Shown: positions 1 to 7,700 of the stretch, piece by piece | How positions within the stretch are numbered: the stretch's first letter is position 1 | How the letters are laid out: each line of letters starts with the position of its first letter | DNA from: JAFIHK01 sp041441455 | GTDB taxonomy: Bacteria; Bacteroidota; Bacteroidia; Bacteroidales; UBA932 | Length of the DNA stretch: 23,317 bases | Reading direction: 5' to 3' | NCBI GenBank assembly: GCA_041441455.1 | Contig: JASDTB010000041.1 | Coordinates: 1 to 23,317 of the forward strand | Notes under the pieces: generated by a model | Databases searched by the model: none | Told to the model about the DNA's origin: nothing | Seen by the model: the letters and a program-made list of their open reading frames with translations, nothing else | Translations under genes and position numbers: made by a program

Positions 1-128
1 GACGACTTCATGTAGAAATAGACAGCAACCAATAAAAATGGTGTTGTGGGCAGTAGTGGAATGATAGTGCCAATGGCTCCAAGAACTACAAAAAGCGAAG
101 CCAGAGCTATATATATCTTCTTTTTCAA
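1..128 (-). CDS. DUF454 (YbaN-like) inner-membrane protein, 3' part outside window
   Basis: This is a partial gene whose C-terminal part runs off the left edge. Translating the minus strand from a TTG at 128 gives a short Lys-rich start, a hydrophobic segment, then GTIIPLLPTTPFLLVA. The PLLPTTPF core is the hallmark of DUF454, a family of small polytopic inner-membrane proteins typified by E. coli YbaN, of unknown function. No ATG lies in frame. The TTG is chosen because a TAnnTTTG -7 box on this strand (160-167) puts the transcript start near 154, upstream of it. The gene is divergent from the symporter. Family assignment is solid from the motif; the start codon is an inference. Confidence 0.72.
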   Translation of the reverse strand, partial: MKKKIYIALASLFVVLGAIGTIIPLLPTTPFLLVAVYFYMKS

Positions 129-151
129 CGACGAATGAATCTCTATTTTTT

Positions 152-159
152 TAACTTTG
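152..159 (+). promoter_or_regulatory. -7 promoter box for the AGCS symporter gene
   Basis: TAACTTTG matches the Bacteroidota -7 consensus TAnnTTTG. It would start transcription near 165, about 13 nt before the ATG at 178. No TTG is visible 19 nt upstream, so the -33 part is weak. The box directly abuts an oppositely oriented box at 160-167. Confidence 0.5.
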
Positions 160-167
160 CAAATATA
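160..167 (-). promoter_or_regulatory. -7 promoter box for the DUF454 gene
   Basis: Read on the minus strand this is TATATTTG, a full match to TAnnTTTG. It is joined end to end with the plus-strand box at 152-159, so the junction reads TTTGCAAA. No clear -33 TTG is visible at 19-20 nt. Confidence 0.5.
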
Positions 168-177
168 CACTTAAACA

Positions 178-1557
178 ATGGAAAACATAACTTCGATCGT
201 AAACACCATCGGCTCTTTTTTATGGGGATGGCCGATGATTGTATTGCTGCTGGGGACGCACTTGTACCTCACCATAATACTCAGATTTCCCCAAAGAAAA
301 ATTTTTACTGCAATTAAACTGTCTGTAACAAAGGACAAGACAGGAAGCGGTGATGTAAGCCAGTTTGGAGCACTTGCAACAGCATTAGCAGCAACTATTG
401 GCACTGGTAATATTGTAGGAGTAGCAACAGCTGTTGCTCTTGGTGGACCAGGTGCTGTTTTGTGGTGTTGGTTAACAGGCGTATTTGGAATTGCAACCAA
501 ATACTCCGAGGGGCTGTTAGCAATAAAATACAGAGTAAAGACCTCTGATGGAACAATGCTAGGTGGTCCGATGTATGCCTTAGAGAGAGGGCTAAAGATG
601 AAATGGATGGCAGTATTGTTTTGTATCTTTACAGCTATAGCTGCTTTTGGTATTGGTAATACAGTACAAGCCAATTCTATCGCTCTTTTAATGGATGAGA
701 CATATTCGATCTCACCATATGTAACTGGATTAATTTTGAGTATTTCAACTGCACTTGTTATTATTTTTGGTGTCAAGGGGATTTCAAAAGTATGCCAAAC
801 ACTTGTTCCTTTTATGGCTGGTTTTTACGTGATTGGATGTATTGCCATATTAATTATCAATAGTAGTTTCTTAGGTGAAGCATTTACTTTAATCTTCAAA
901 TCTGCATTTACACCTCAAGCAGCGGGAGGCGGTTTTGTCGGAACTACTGTGATGATGGCAGCAAGATACGGTATTGCCAGAGGTCTTTTTTCTAATGAAT
1001 CAGGATTGGGATCTGCTCCAATTGTAGCTGCAGCAGCAAAGACAAGAAATCCAGTTCGTCAGGCACTTGTTTCTTCGACAGGTACATTTTGGGATACTGT
1101 TGTTGTTTGTGCACTAACTGGTCTTGTCTTAGTAAGCTCTATCATTGCTCATCCAGATATTGACCACACTCAAGGAGCAGCACTGACAAAAGCGGCATTT
1201 AGCAAAATACCATATATTGGAACATTTATTTTATCGGTAGGTATAATCACCTTTGCATTCTCAACAATTCTTGGTTGGTCTTATTATGGAGAGAAGGCAG
1301 TAGAGTATCTTGGAGGCAAAAAGTACATTTTTTCATATAGAATGTTTTGGATTGTTGCCGTTTTTATAGGGTCTGTTATGAATCTCTCTTTAGTATGGAG
1401 CATTGCCGACAGTATGAATGCTTTGATGGCTATTCCAAACTTGATTGCACTTCTATTGCTCTCTAGAGTGATAGTAAAAGAGACAAAAAAATACCTCTGG
1501 GCCGATAACCTAGATGGTGATGACCCAGAGGAGATTCCTATAGTAAATAAGAACTAG
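178..1557 (+). CDS. Sodium:alanine/glycine symporter (AGCS family)
   Basis: A polytopic inner-membrane carrier of 459 residues, the usual length for the alanine/glycine:cation symporter family (AlsT/DagA type), which imports small neutral amino acids with sodium. The sequence shows the conserved N-terminal block around residues 58-98 (GDVSQFGALATALAATIGTG, then GGPGAVLW), the family signature GGPMY at 129-133, and the conserved SNESGLGSAP block near residue 275. About ten hydrophobic segments are spread over the chain, which ends in a short acidic tail. The ATG at 178 lies about 13 nt after the inferred transcript start. It is a single-gene unit. Its stop codon overlaps the stop of the convergent dipeptidyl peptidase III gene, leaving no room for an intergenic terminator. 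Substrate within the family (Ala, Gly or another) cannot be told from sequence. Confidence 0.93.
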   Translation: MENITSIVNTIGSFLWGWPMIVLLLGTHLYLTIILRFPQRKIFTAIKLSVTKDKTGSGDVSQFGALATALAATIGTGNIVGVATAVALGGPGAVLWCWLTGVFGIATKYSEGLLAIKYRVKTSDGTMLGGPMYALERGLKMKWMAVLFCIFTAIAAFGIGNTVQANSIALLMDETYSISPYVTGLILSISTALVIIFGVKGISKVCQTLVPFMAGFYVIGCIAILIINSSFLGEAFTLIFKSAFTPQAAGGGFVGTTVMMAARYGIARGLFSNESGLGSAPIVAAAAKTRNPVRQALVSSTGTFWDTVVVCALTGLVLVSSIIAHPDIDHTQGAALTKAAFSKIPYIGTFILSVGIITFAFSTILGWSYYGEKAVEYLGGKKYIFSYRMFWIVAVFIGSVMNLSLVWSIADSMNALMAIPNLIALLLLSRVIVKETKKYLWADNLDGDDPEEIPIVNKN

Positions 1558-3572
1558 TTAACTTTTAAAAAACTATATTTCTTACCATACTCACGCATTT
1601 GTTTTAAGAAATCGGCAGGATATTCTACTTTATAGTCGACTATCTTGCCGTCTTTTTCTACCGGCACTATCTCTGGATTGATAAATCCACCATAAGGTTT
1701 AAGATTCAAAGCAGCATAACGCTCTTTTACCTCTTTATGAAGAACAGGGTCGATATTAACGCCATATTTGGCAATAAGCTCTTTTCCTGCTGCGTAATCA
1801 CCTTCTGATTTGATTCTTTGAAGCTCTTTCAAAAGTTCTCCAAATAGACCTCTTAACTTAACATAATCGTTAATAACAAAATAGGTCTTGCCATCTTTTT
1901 GAACCTTCTCAATCACATTCTCAGCTTTACCTTTCTCAAAACACCACTCAGCAATCATCTTACGACCTTGCATATGAGCCTGAGTTACGGTTTTGCCTAG
2001 ATCAATACGAACAAACTGAGTCATAATACCATTTCTGATATAAGCAATATATTCAGATTTGTATGCCTCCTCATCGGGAAGAATGCCTAATTCAATAAGT
2101 TTCTTATCACCAAGATAGTAAAGAGCGAAGATGTCTGCTCTAGCCTCTTCTAAAGGAGAGCTGAACTCTTTCAATGCATTTGAAGATGTGGTAGGAAGAA
2201 GTTGTCCTGAACCATGTCCTAAACATTCGTGAAGATCGGTATGAAGATTTCCAGTAAGTGAACCATATTTTTTTAGAAGTTCACGCTCTTTCTCATCGTA
2301 TGAGAATTCGCCGCTTAAGCTCTTTGGAGACTCTTCAGCTGCCTTATCATAAGCATCAGTAATATTTGCAATAGTTACCGATTTTGAACCATAGTCTTTT
2401 CTAATCCAGTCTGCATTAGGAAGGTTGATTCCAAGCGGAGATACAGGATGACAATCGCCACCAAGAGAAGCTACAGTGATAACTTTTGCAGATACACCTT
2501 TAACCTCTTTTTTCTTAAACTTAGTATCGGTAGGAGAGTTGTCTTCGAACCATTGAGCATTTGCACTGATAATCTCTGTTCTTTTCGAAGCCTCTTTATC
2601 TCTGAAGTTTACAACTGATTCCCATGTTGCTTTCATGCCCATTGGATCACCATAATTTTCGATGAAACCATTAACGAAATCAACATCCGATTTTGTATCT
2701 TGAACCCAAGCAACATTATATTCGTCCCAAGTGTTTAGATCGCCAGTTTTGTAATATGCAATCAGTTTGTCGATGTAGTTCTTTTGAATATCGTTTTCAG
2801 CAACAGCTTTTGCCTTCTCTAGGTGGAAAATAATTTGAGAGATTGCTTCGCCATAAAGACCATCTTGTTTATAAACCAACTCAACTAATTTGCCATCTTT
2901 TTTAATAAGTTTTGAATTAAGACCATAAGAGATAGGTGTTGTATCTTTTGGGTTCTCCATTGCTGCATAAAACTTCTCAGCTTCGGCCTTCGAAACGCCT
3001 TCGTAGAAATTCACTGCTGAGTTAAGAAGAAGATCTCCTTCGCCAGAAATATTCTTTTTGTATGGGTAAAGAGCAGGATCGAAGATGATTGGAAGTAAAG
3101 TGTCGGCTAAAGTAGCTTGTCCAGACTCTGTCATCAATGTGCGGAAATAGTCCTGAGAGCACTCAGGGATAATCTTATATTCAGCATAGTGATGGTGAAT
3201 ACCGTTGCTAAAGAATACTCTTTTAGCATAAACGATAAATTTTGAGTACTCTTCGGAGGTTGTATCTCCTTTGAACTCATCTAGAATTTTCTCTAAAGAT
3301 TTTCTAATCTTCAAATTATACTTGAAGTTTTGATCCCAGAAAATGTCTCTACCACTTTTTGCCGCTTCTGAAAGGTGATAGATGTACTCTTTTTGTTGAA
3401 GAGTAAGAGAATCCCAACCTGGGATTTTGTAGCGGATTACTTTAATGTCGGCAAACTCGTCGGCGAGATATTTGAATTCACCTTCGGTATCTTTAACAGG
3501 AGGATCGCAAGATGCTGTTAAAAAACCTGCTGCCGAAATTGATAAAATGAGCATTGTTTTTAAAAATTTCAT
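1554..3572 (-). CDS. Dipeptidyl peptidase III (family M49), probable lipoprotein
   Basis: A zinc exopeptidase of 672 residues that removes dipeptides from oligopeptide N-termini. The M49 zinc motif HExxGH is present as HECLGH at residues 448-453, and the third zinc ligand lies in EEARAD (Glu476). From memory, spacing and numbering agree with the characterised Bacteroides thetaiotaomicron DPP III. The N-terminus has a hydrophobic signal segment ending in LTASC (Cys22), a relaxed lipobox, so the enzyme is probably anchored in the envelope. The start ATG overlaps the stop of the small upstream gene as ATGA, implying translational coupling in a holin-like/small protein/DPP III operon. Such genes are sometimes labelled dihydrofolate reductase in Bacteroidota genomes; nothing here supports that. 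The catalytic assignment is firm; the lipoprotein call is moderate. Confidence 0.93.
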   Translation of the reverse strand: MKFLKTMLILSISAAGFLTASCDPPVKDTEGEFKYLADEFADIKVIRYKIPGWDSLTLQQKEYIYHLSEAAKSGRDIFWDQNFKYNLKIRKSLEKILDEFKGDTTSEEYSKFIVYAKRVFFSNGIHHHYAEYKIIPECSQDYFRTLMTESGQATLADTLLPIIFDPALYPYKKNISGEGDLLLNSAVNFYEGVSKAEAEKFYAAMENPKDTTPISYGLNSKLIKKDGKLVELVYKQDGLYGEAISQIIFHLEKAKAVAENDIQKNYIDKLIAYYKTGDLNTWDEYNVAWVQDTKSDVDFVNGFIENYGDPMGMKATWESVVNFRDKEASKRTEIISANAQWFEDNSPTDTKFKKKEVKGVSAKVITVASLGGDCHPVSPLGINLPNADWIRKDYGSKSVTIANITDAYDKAAEESPKSLSGEFSYDEKERELLKKYGSLTGNLHTDLHECLGHGSGQLLPTTSSNALKEFSSPLEEARADIFALYYLGDKKLIELGILPDEEAYKSEYIAYIRNGIMTQFVRIDLGKTVTQAHMQGRKMIAEWCFEKGKAENVIEKVQKDGKTYFVINDYVKLRGLFGELLKELQRIKSEGDYAAGKELIAKYGVNIDPVLHKEVKERYAALNLKPYGGFINPEIVPVEKDGKIVDYKVEYPADFLKQMREYGKKYSFLKVN

Positions 3573-3877
3573 TGATTGTCTTGATTTTGAGTGTTATTTA
3601 TAGTTGTTTCTTCGTTTTTCAAACTTTGATCATCGCCCTTAAAAAATGAGATCACTGACTGAATGATTTTCTTCCCCATAGTAAAGAACGGATACAAAAC
3701 CGTTATGTTGCTTACTAAGGATGTTAAAATTCTGACAGGTCTGAGAGAATCTCTAAAATCTGCAATATCTTCTTTAAGCTGCATCTCTTTGTGCTCAATT
3801 AGAGTCTCTAAGGATGCCCTTTCTCTCTTTAGCTCCTCAAGCGAAGAGATTTCTGAATATCTTTTATCTCTATTCAT
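3569..3877 (-). CDS. Small hypothetical protein, coiled coil plus hydrophobic segment
   Basis: I do not recognise a named family. The product has 102 residues. The first ~45 are charged and heptad-like (SSLEELKRERASLETLIEHK), consistent with a short coiled coil. They are followed by a moderately hydrophobic stretch (ILTSLVSNITVLYPFFTMGK) and an Asn/Gln-rich tail. The start is placed at the ATG at 3877, 7 nt after the stop of the holin-like gene. The longer reading frame begins at a TTG inside that gene and is less likely. It sits between a holin-III-like membrane protein and DPP III and overlaps the latter by 4 nt (ATGA). A membrane-associated partner of the neighbouring small membrane protein is plausible but unproven. 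Confidence 0.7.
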   Translation of the reverse strand: MNRDKRYSEISSLEELKRERASLETLIEHKEMQLKEDIADFRDSLRPVRILTSLVSNITVLYPFFTMGKKIIQSVISFFKGDDQSLKNEETTINNTQNQDNQ

Positions 3878-3884
3878 GATTGCA

Positions 3885-4238
3885 CTATTTAGGTTCAAAA
3901 AACATTTTAGAAAACATTTTAACCATGCTTGTGGTGAAGATTGTTTTTCTCTTGAGGTATAAAATAAAGATTATTAGAACAAAGATACCTCCTGTTATCA
4001 ATGTTCCAGCAGCTTCGGAGTTGAGTAGTTCTCCAATGTAAGAACTCAAAGCTGCGGCAAAGAAGGCTGCTGCAATTCCTCCACAAATCAGAATGATGAT
4101 AATGTAGACAATTTTTGCAAACAAAATTGAGAGATGTTGCACAAGCTGAAGTTTTAGTGCATCTATTCTCATGTCAAGATACTCCTTTGCAGTATCTGTT
4201 AGATTCTCGAAAGAATCTTTGGTTCCGCTGTTCTTCAT
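3885..4238 (-). CDS. Phage-holin-III-like small membrane protein (PF07332-type)
   Basis: A 117-residue protein with an amphipathic N-terminal half (residues ~10-40, rich in Leu/Lys/Asp) and two hydrophobic helices at about 40-68 and 78-95, separated by a short loop, then a basic tail. This architecture matches the holin superfamily III / YqjE-like group found as chromosomal genes in many bacteria. They are unlikely to be lysis holins here, because no phage gene lies nearby. It is the first gene of the operon leading to DPP III. A TATATTTG -7 box at 4268-4275 on this strand would give a ~24-nt leader. Such proteins are often envelope or stress associated, but nothing in the sequence proves that. 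Family call moderate to good. Confidence 0.72.
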   Translation of the reverse strand: MKNSGTKDSFENLTDTAKEYLDMRIDALKLQLVQHLSILFAKIVYIIIILICGGIAAAFFAAALSSYIGELLNSEAAGTLITGGIFVLIIFILYLKRKTIFTTSMVKMFSKMFFEPK

Positions 4239-4267
4239 AAAATTAAAGATTATGAATGATTTTGTGA

Positions 4268-4275
4268 CAAATATA
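4268..4275 (-). promoter_or_regulatory. -7 promoter box for holin-like/DPP III operon
   Basis: Minus-strand TATATTTG is a full match to TAnnTTTG and lies 30 nt before the ATG at 4238. No clear -33 TTG is seen at 19 nt. On the plus strand a degenerate TAGTTTCG at 4288-4295 could serve the DUF486 gene. Confidence 0.45.
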
Positions 4276-4319
4276 AACTTTTTTAAGTAGTTTCGCCTCC
4301 GTTTTTTTAATGCAAAAAT

Positions 4320-4691
4320 ATGGGAAGAGGATTTTGGAGCATACTACTGCTCTTGATTTCAAATAGTTTCATGACACTTGCTTGGTACGGTCACCTTAAA
4401 TTTGATGTTCAAAAGGGTTGGGGAAAATGGGGAATGATAGCAGTTGTATTGATTAGCTGGGGAATAGCTCTTTTTGAGTATTGTTTTCAAGTTCCAGCAA
4501 ACAGAATTGGATACAAAGAGTTTGGTGGACCGTTCTCTCTTGTTCAACTAAAAGTAATACAAGAAGTTATTACACTCCTTGTATTTGTAGTCTTTTCTAT
4601 GTTAATGTTTAAAAATGAAACATTTAAGCTGAATCATTTTATTGCATTTATTTTTTTAGTCTTAGCAGTATTCTTTATTTTTAAAGACTAA
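4320..4691 (+). CDS. DMT-like DUF486 membrane protein
   Basis: A 123-residue protein with four predicted transmembrane helices (about 5-24, 35-54, 80-98 and 104-121). Conserved blocks are typical of DUF486: NSFMTLAWYGHLK near the start, then FEYCFQVPANRIGY and FSLVQLKVIQEVITL. DUF486 is a small relative of the drug/metabolite transporter superfamily; its substrate is unknown. The ATG at 4320 gives the usual family length. It is a single-gene unit, divergent from the holin-like gene and convergent with the large sensor kinase, with 37 nt between the two stops. That gap holds no convincing terminator. Confidence 0.88.
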   Translation: MGRGFWSILLLLISNSFMTLAWYGHLKFDVQKGWGKWGMIAVVLISWGIALFEYCFQVPANRIGYKEFGGPFSLVQLKVIQEVITLLVFVVFSMLMFKNETFKLNHFIAFIFLVLAVFFIFKD

Positions 4692-4728
4692 AGTAAGATC
4701 TTGATTAAACAACTGCATTAATAAAGTT

Positions 4729-7700
4729 CTAGATTATCGTTTTAATGTAGTTCCACTCTGCTGTAAGGTCGTCAACCAGTGAATCTATTTTATCAGAACC
4801 CTCTTTTGCAGCTATTTCAATCTCTTTTGCCAATTCTCCAAGTTTGTTAAAACTAAGTGTTAAAGCAACACCTTTCAATGCATGACCTTGAGATTTAATC
4901 TTATCGAAATCTTTCTCTTTGATTGAAATCACTAAATCATCAACATCCTTTTGAATATCACCTTTTGCAGTGTCGAGAATTTGATTCAAAATTGTAGTAT
5001 TATTGTCTATTCTCGAAAGTAGAGCATCTCTGTCGAAATGGCTTTTTGGATCATCTTCGTTCGTGATAATCTCTTCTGCAGACTCTTCTCCCTTTAAGTA
5101 TCTCTCAAATGCTTTACGGAGCTCATCAATCGATATAGGCTTTGCTAGGAAATCGTCCATACCCGCTTCGAAGCACTTCTCCTTCTCCCCTTTAACAACA
5201 CCAGCACTCAACGCTAAAATTGGAGTATGGATTCCTTTTTCTTTATCCATTAGGCGAATTCTTTCTGTCGCTTCTAGACCATTCATCTCTGGCATTTGAA
5301 CGTCCATCAATATGAGTGATATGTTGTGTTTTTCAGCAAGTTCACATCCGATTCTTCCGTTTTTTGCTTCGAGAATGACAGCATTCGGTACTAACTGTTT
5401 TACTATGGTTCTAGCAAGAATCATATTTAGCTCCACATCTTCAACAATCATAATTGTTGATTTGAGATTTTCGGCAAGAGCCTGTTGTTTAGTCTCTTTT
5501 AATTCGTTGCCTTTAAATTCTGTATCTTCTACGTTTCTTATATTACGTATATAATGAAGCAGCTCCTGCGATTTAACTGGCTTGATCAGATTAAATCTAA
5601 CTTTGAGCCTCTTACACTCTTCGTGGATTGCAAGGTCGTCAGACGAACTATGTAAAAGGATGATTGGAAGTTTTTCCGGTCCAATTTTTAAAGTCTCTCG
5701 AATCATACGAATAGTGTCAAGACCATTCAAGTATGGCATATGATAGTCAACAATAGCTACATCGAACATTTTTGACTTTTCTATCATCTGAAGCGATGAA
5801 AAACCGTTGTCACATCCTGTGAATTCAATACCCCAATTCTTAAGAGTATGCTCCAAAATCATTCTATTGTTGTCGTTATCATCGACAACGAGTACTCTTT
5901 TGATACCGTCCAAACTGTTAGCATCCAATTTATCTCCCTCTTCAAATCGAGTAGAGAGTGTGAAGTAGAATGTAGATCCAGTACCTTGTTCGCTCTCTAA
6001 TTCGATCCTGCTGCCCATTTTTTCTGCCAGTAAATTTGAAATTACTAGACCAAGACCTGTCCCTCCAAATTTTCTTGTAGTAGAAGAGTCTGCTTGAGAG
6101 AATGCTTTGAAGAGCTTATTTCTTTGATCTTCAGAGATGCCAATTCCAGTATCTCTTACCGAGAATGTAAATGAACCAACCTTATCGTTAATGTTTTGGT
6201 AGGCAACTTTGATCTCAATTTCACCACTTTCTGTAAACTTAACAGCGTTACTCAAAAGATTGACAAGAATCTGTTTGAGCCTTATTGGATCAACAAGCGC
6301 AAAACGAGGCATTGAAGGATCTATATTCAATAGAAGCTCTAATGATTTTTTTGAAGATTGGAATTTGATGATATCTGATGATTGTTCAACTAGTTCTACA
6401 ATATCTGTCATTATCATTTCGAGGTCAAGTTTTCCAGCTTCAATTTTAGAGAAGTCCAAGATGTCATTGATGATTCCCAACAACGAGTGTGCAGAGATAT
6501 TTGCATTCTCTACATATTGTTGTTGAACAGCCGAAAGAGGGGAGTTTTTAAGAAGTTCTGTAAATCCAATTACTCCATTTAGAGGTGTGCGAATCTCGTG
6601 GCTCATATTTGCCAAAAATTCGGATTTGGCTTTACTTGCAATCTCAGCGCGAGATTTCTCTTCAATTAGTTTTCTCTCAAGATCGGCTCTATGTTTTACA
6701 TTAACAAGCATCTCCGCAAAAACTCTAAGCAAAATCTCTTCATTATCGGAATATGCTCTATAAGATTTTACAAAGTCGAATCCAACAAACCCGACACAGT
6801 TTTCACTCTCCATTAAAGGAATCGTAATTATACTCTTAATTCCTTGGGGCTGTAAGATGTCCTTTACTGGGTCTTTATCATCGAGCGCATCAACATCATC
6901 AATATAAAGCGAATCTCCTTTGATGTGAGTCTCTACCCACCAATGAATAGCCTCAGTTGGAACATTTTGTAGTTGATCAATTTGAGGATCTATGCCCTCT
7001 GCGCACCATTCAAATGAGTTATTACAAATATTGCGTTTGAAGTCATAATCAAATACATAAGCTCTATCGGCACCAACAAAGGAGGCCAATTGTCTTAATG
7101 ATTCATTTATTGAGCTATCTATCTCGCTAAAGTTGATGTTTATATATTTTGAAGAGATGTCCATTAAAATAGTCTGAAGCGCAGTTTGACTAATCAATGC
7201 ATCTTCGGTAAGTTTGCTGTCGGTGATGTCTGAATGGAATCCAGCCATTCTGTATGGAATTCCTTCAGCGTCACGAAAAGCTTGTCCTTTAGATAGAATC
7301 CATCTAGGATATCCATCTTTATTCATCATTCTAAATTCAATCTTATATTCAGTAATCTCTCCTTTAAGATATCTGTCTAAATAAGAGAATACTCTTTGTC
7401 TGTCATCTTCGTGCATCAGAAGCGAAAATGAGTCGTAACTATTAGCAATTTCGCTGTCTTTATACCCAAGCATCTCTTTCCACCTGTCCGAAATGAACAT
7501 CTTATTTGTCTTAAGATCCCAATCCCATATCCCATCATTAGATCCAGTAACAGCTAACATGTATTGCTCTCTACTGCGAGCTAGCTCTCTCTCAACCTCT
7601 TTCAATCGAGTTATATCGGTCATTACGGTCATGAAGTATTTCTGACCTTTGCTTTCAAACAGTGTCCCCGAGAAAAGACCATCAAGTATTCTTCCTGTTT

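Noticed and set aside
171..776. 201-codon open frame on the minus strand
   Set aside because: It is antisense to the strongly conserved symporter gene, has a Pro/Thr-rich composition with no domain, and its frame simply mirrors the codon bias of the real gene.
1554..3572. Dihydrofolate reductase label for this gene
   Set aside because: Nothing resembling a DHFR fold or motif is present; HECLGH and EEARAD identify an M49 peptidase.
3663..3962. 99-codon plus-strand open frame
   Set aside because: Antisense to the small operon gene and the end of the holin-like gene; Ser-rich composition typical of a shadow frame.
3885..4238. Prophage remnant suggested by the holin-like protein
   Set aside because: No other phage gene, att-like repeat or composition change is nearby, and such holin-III-like proteins are common chromosomal genes.
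4692..4728. Terminator between the DUF486 gene and the sensor kinase
   Set aside because: Only a 5-bp ATTAA/TTAAT pairing with a 9-nt loop can be drawn; too weak to call.
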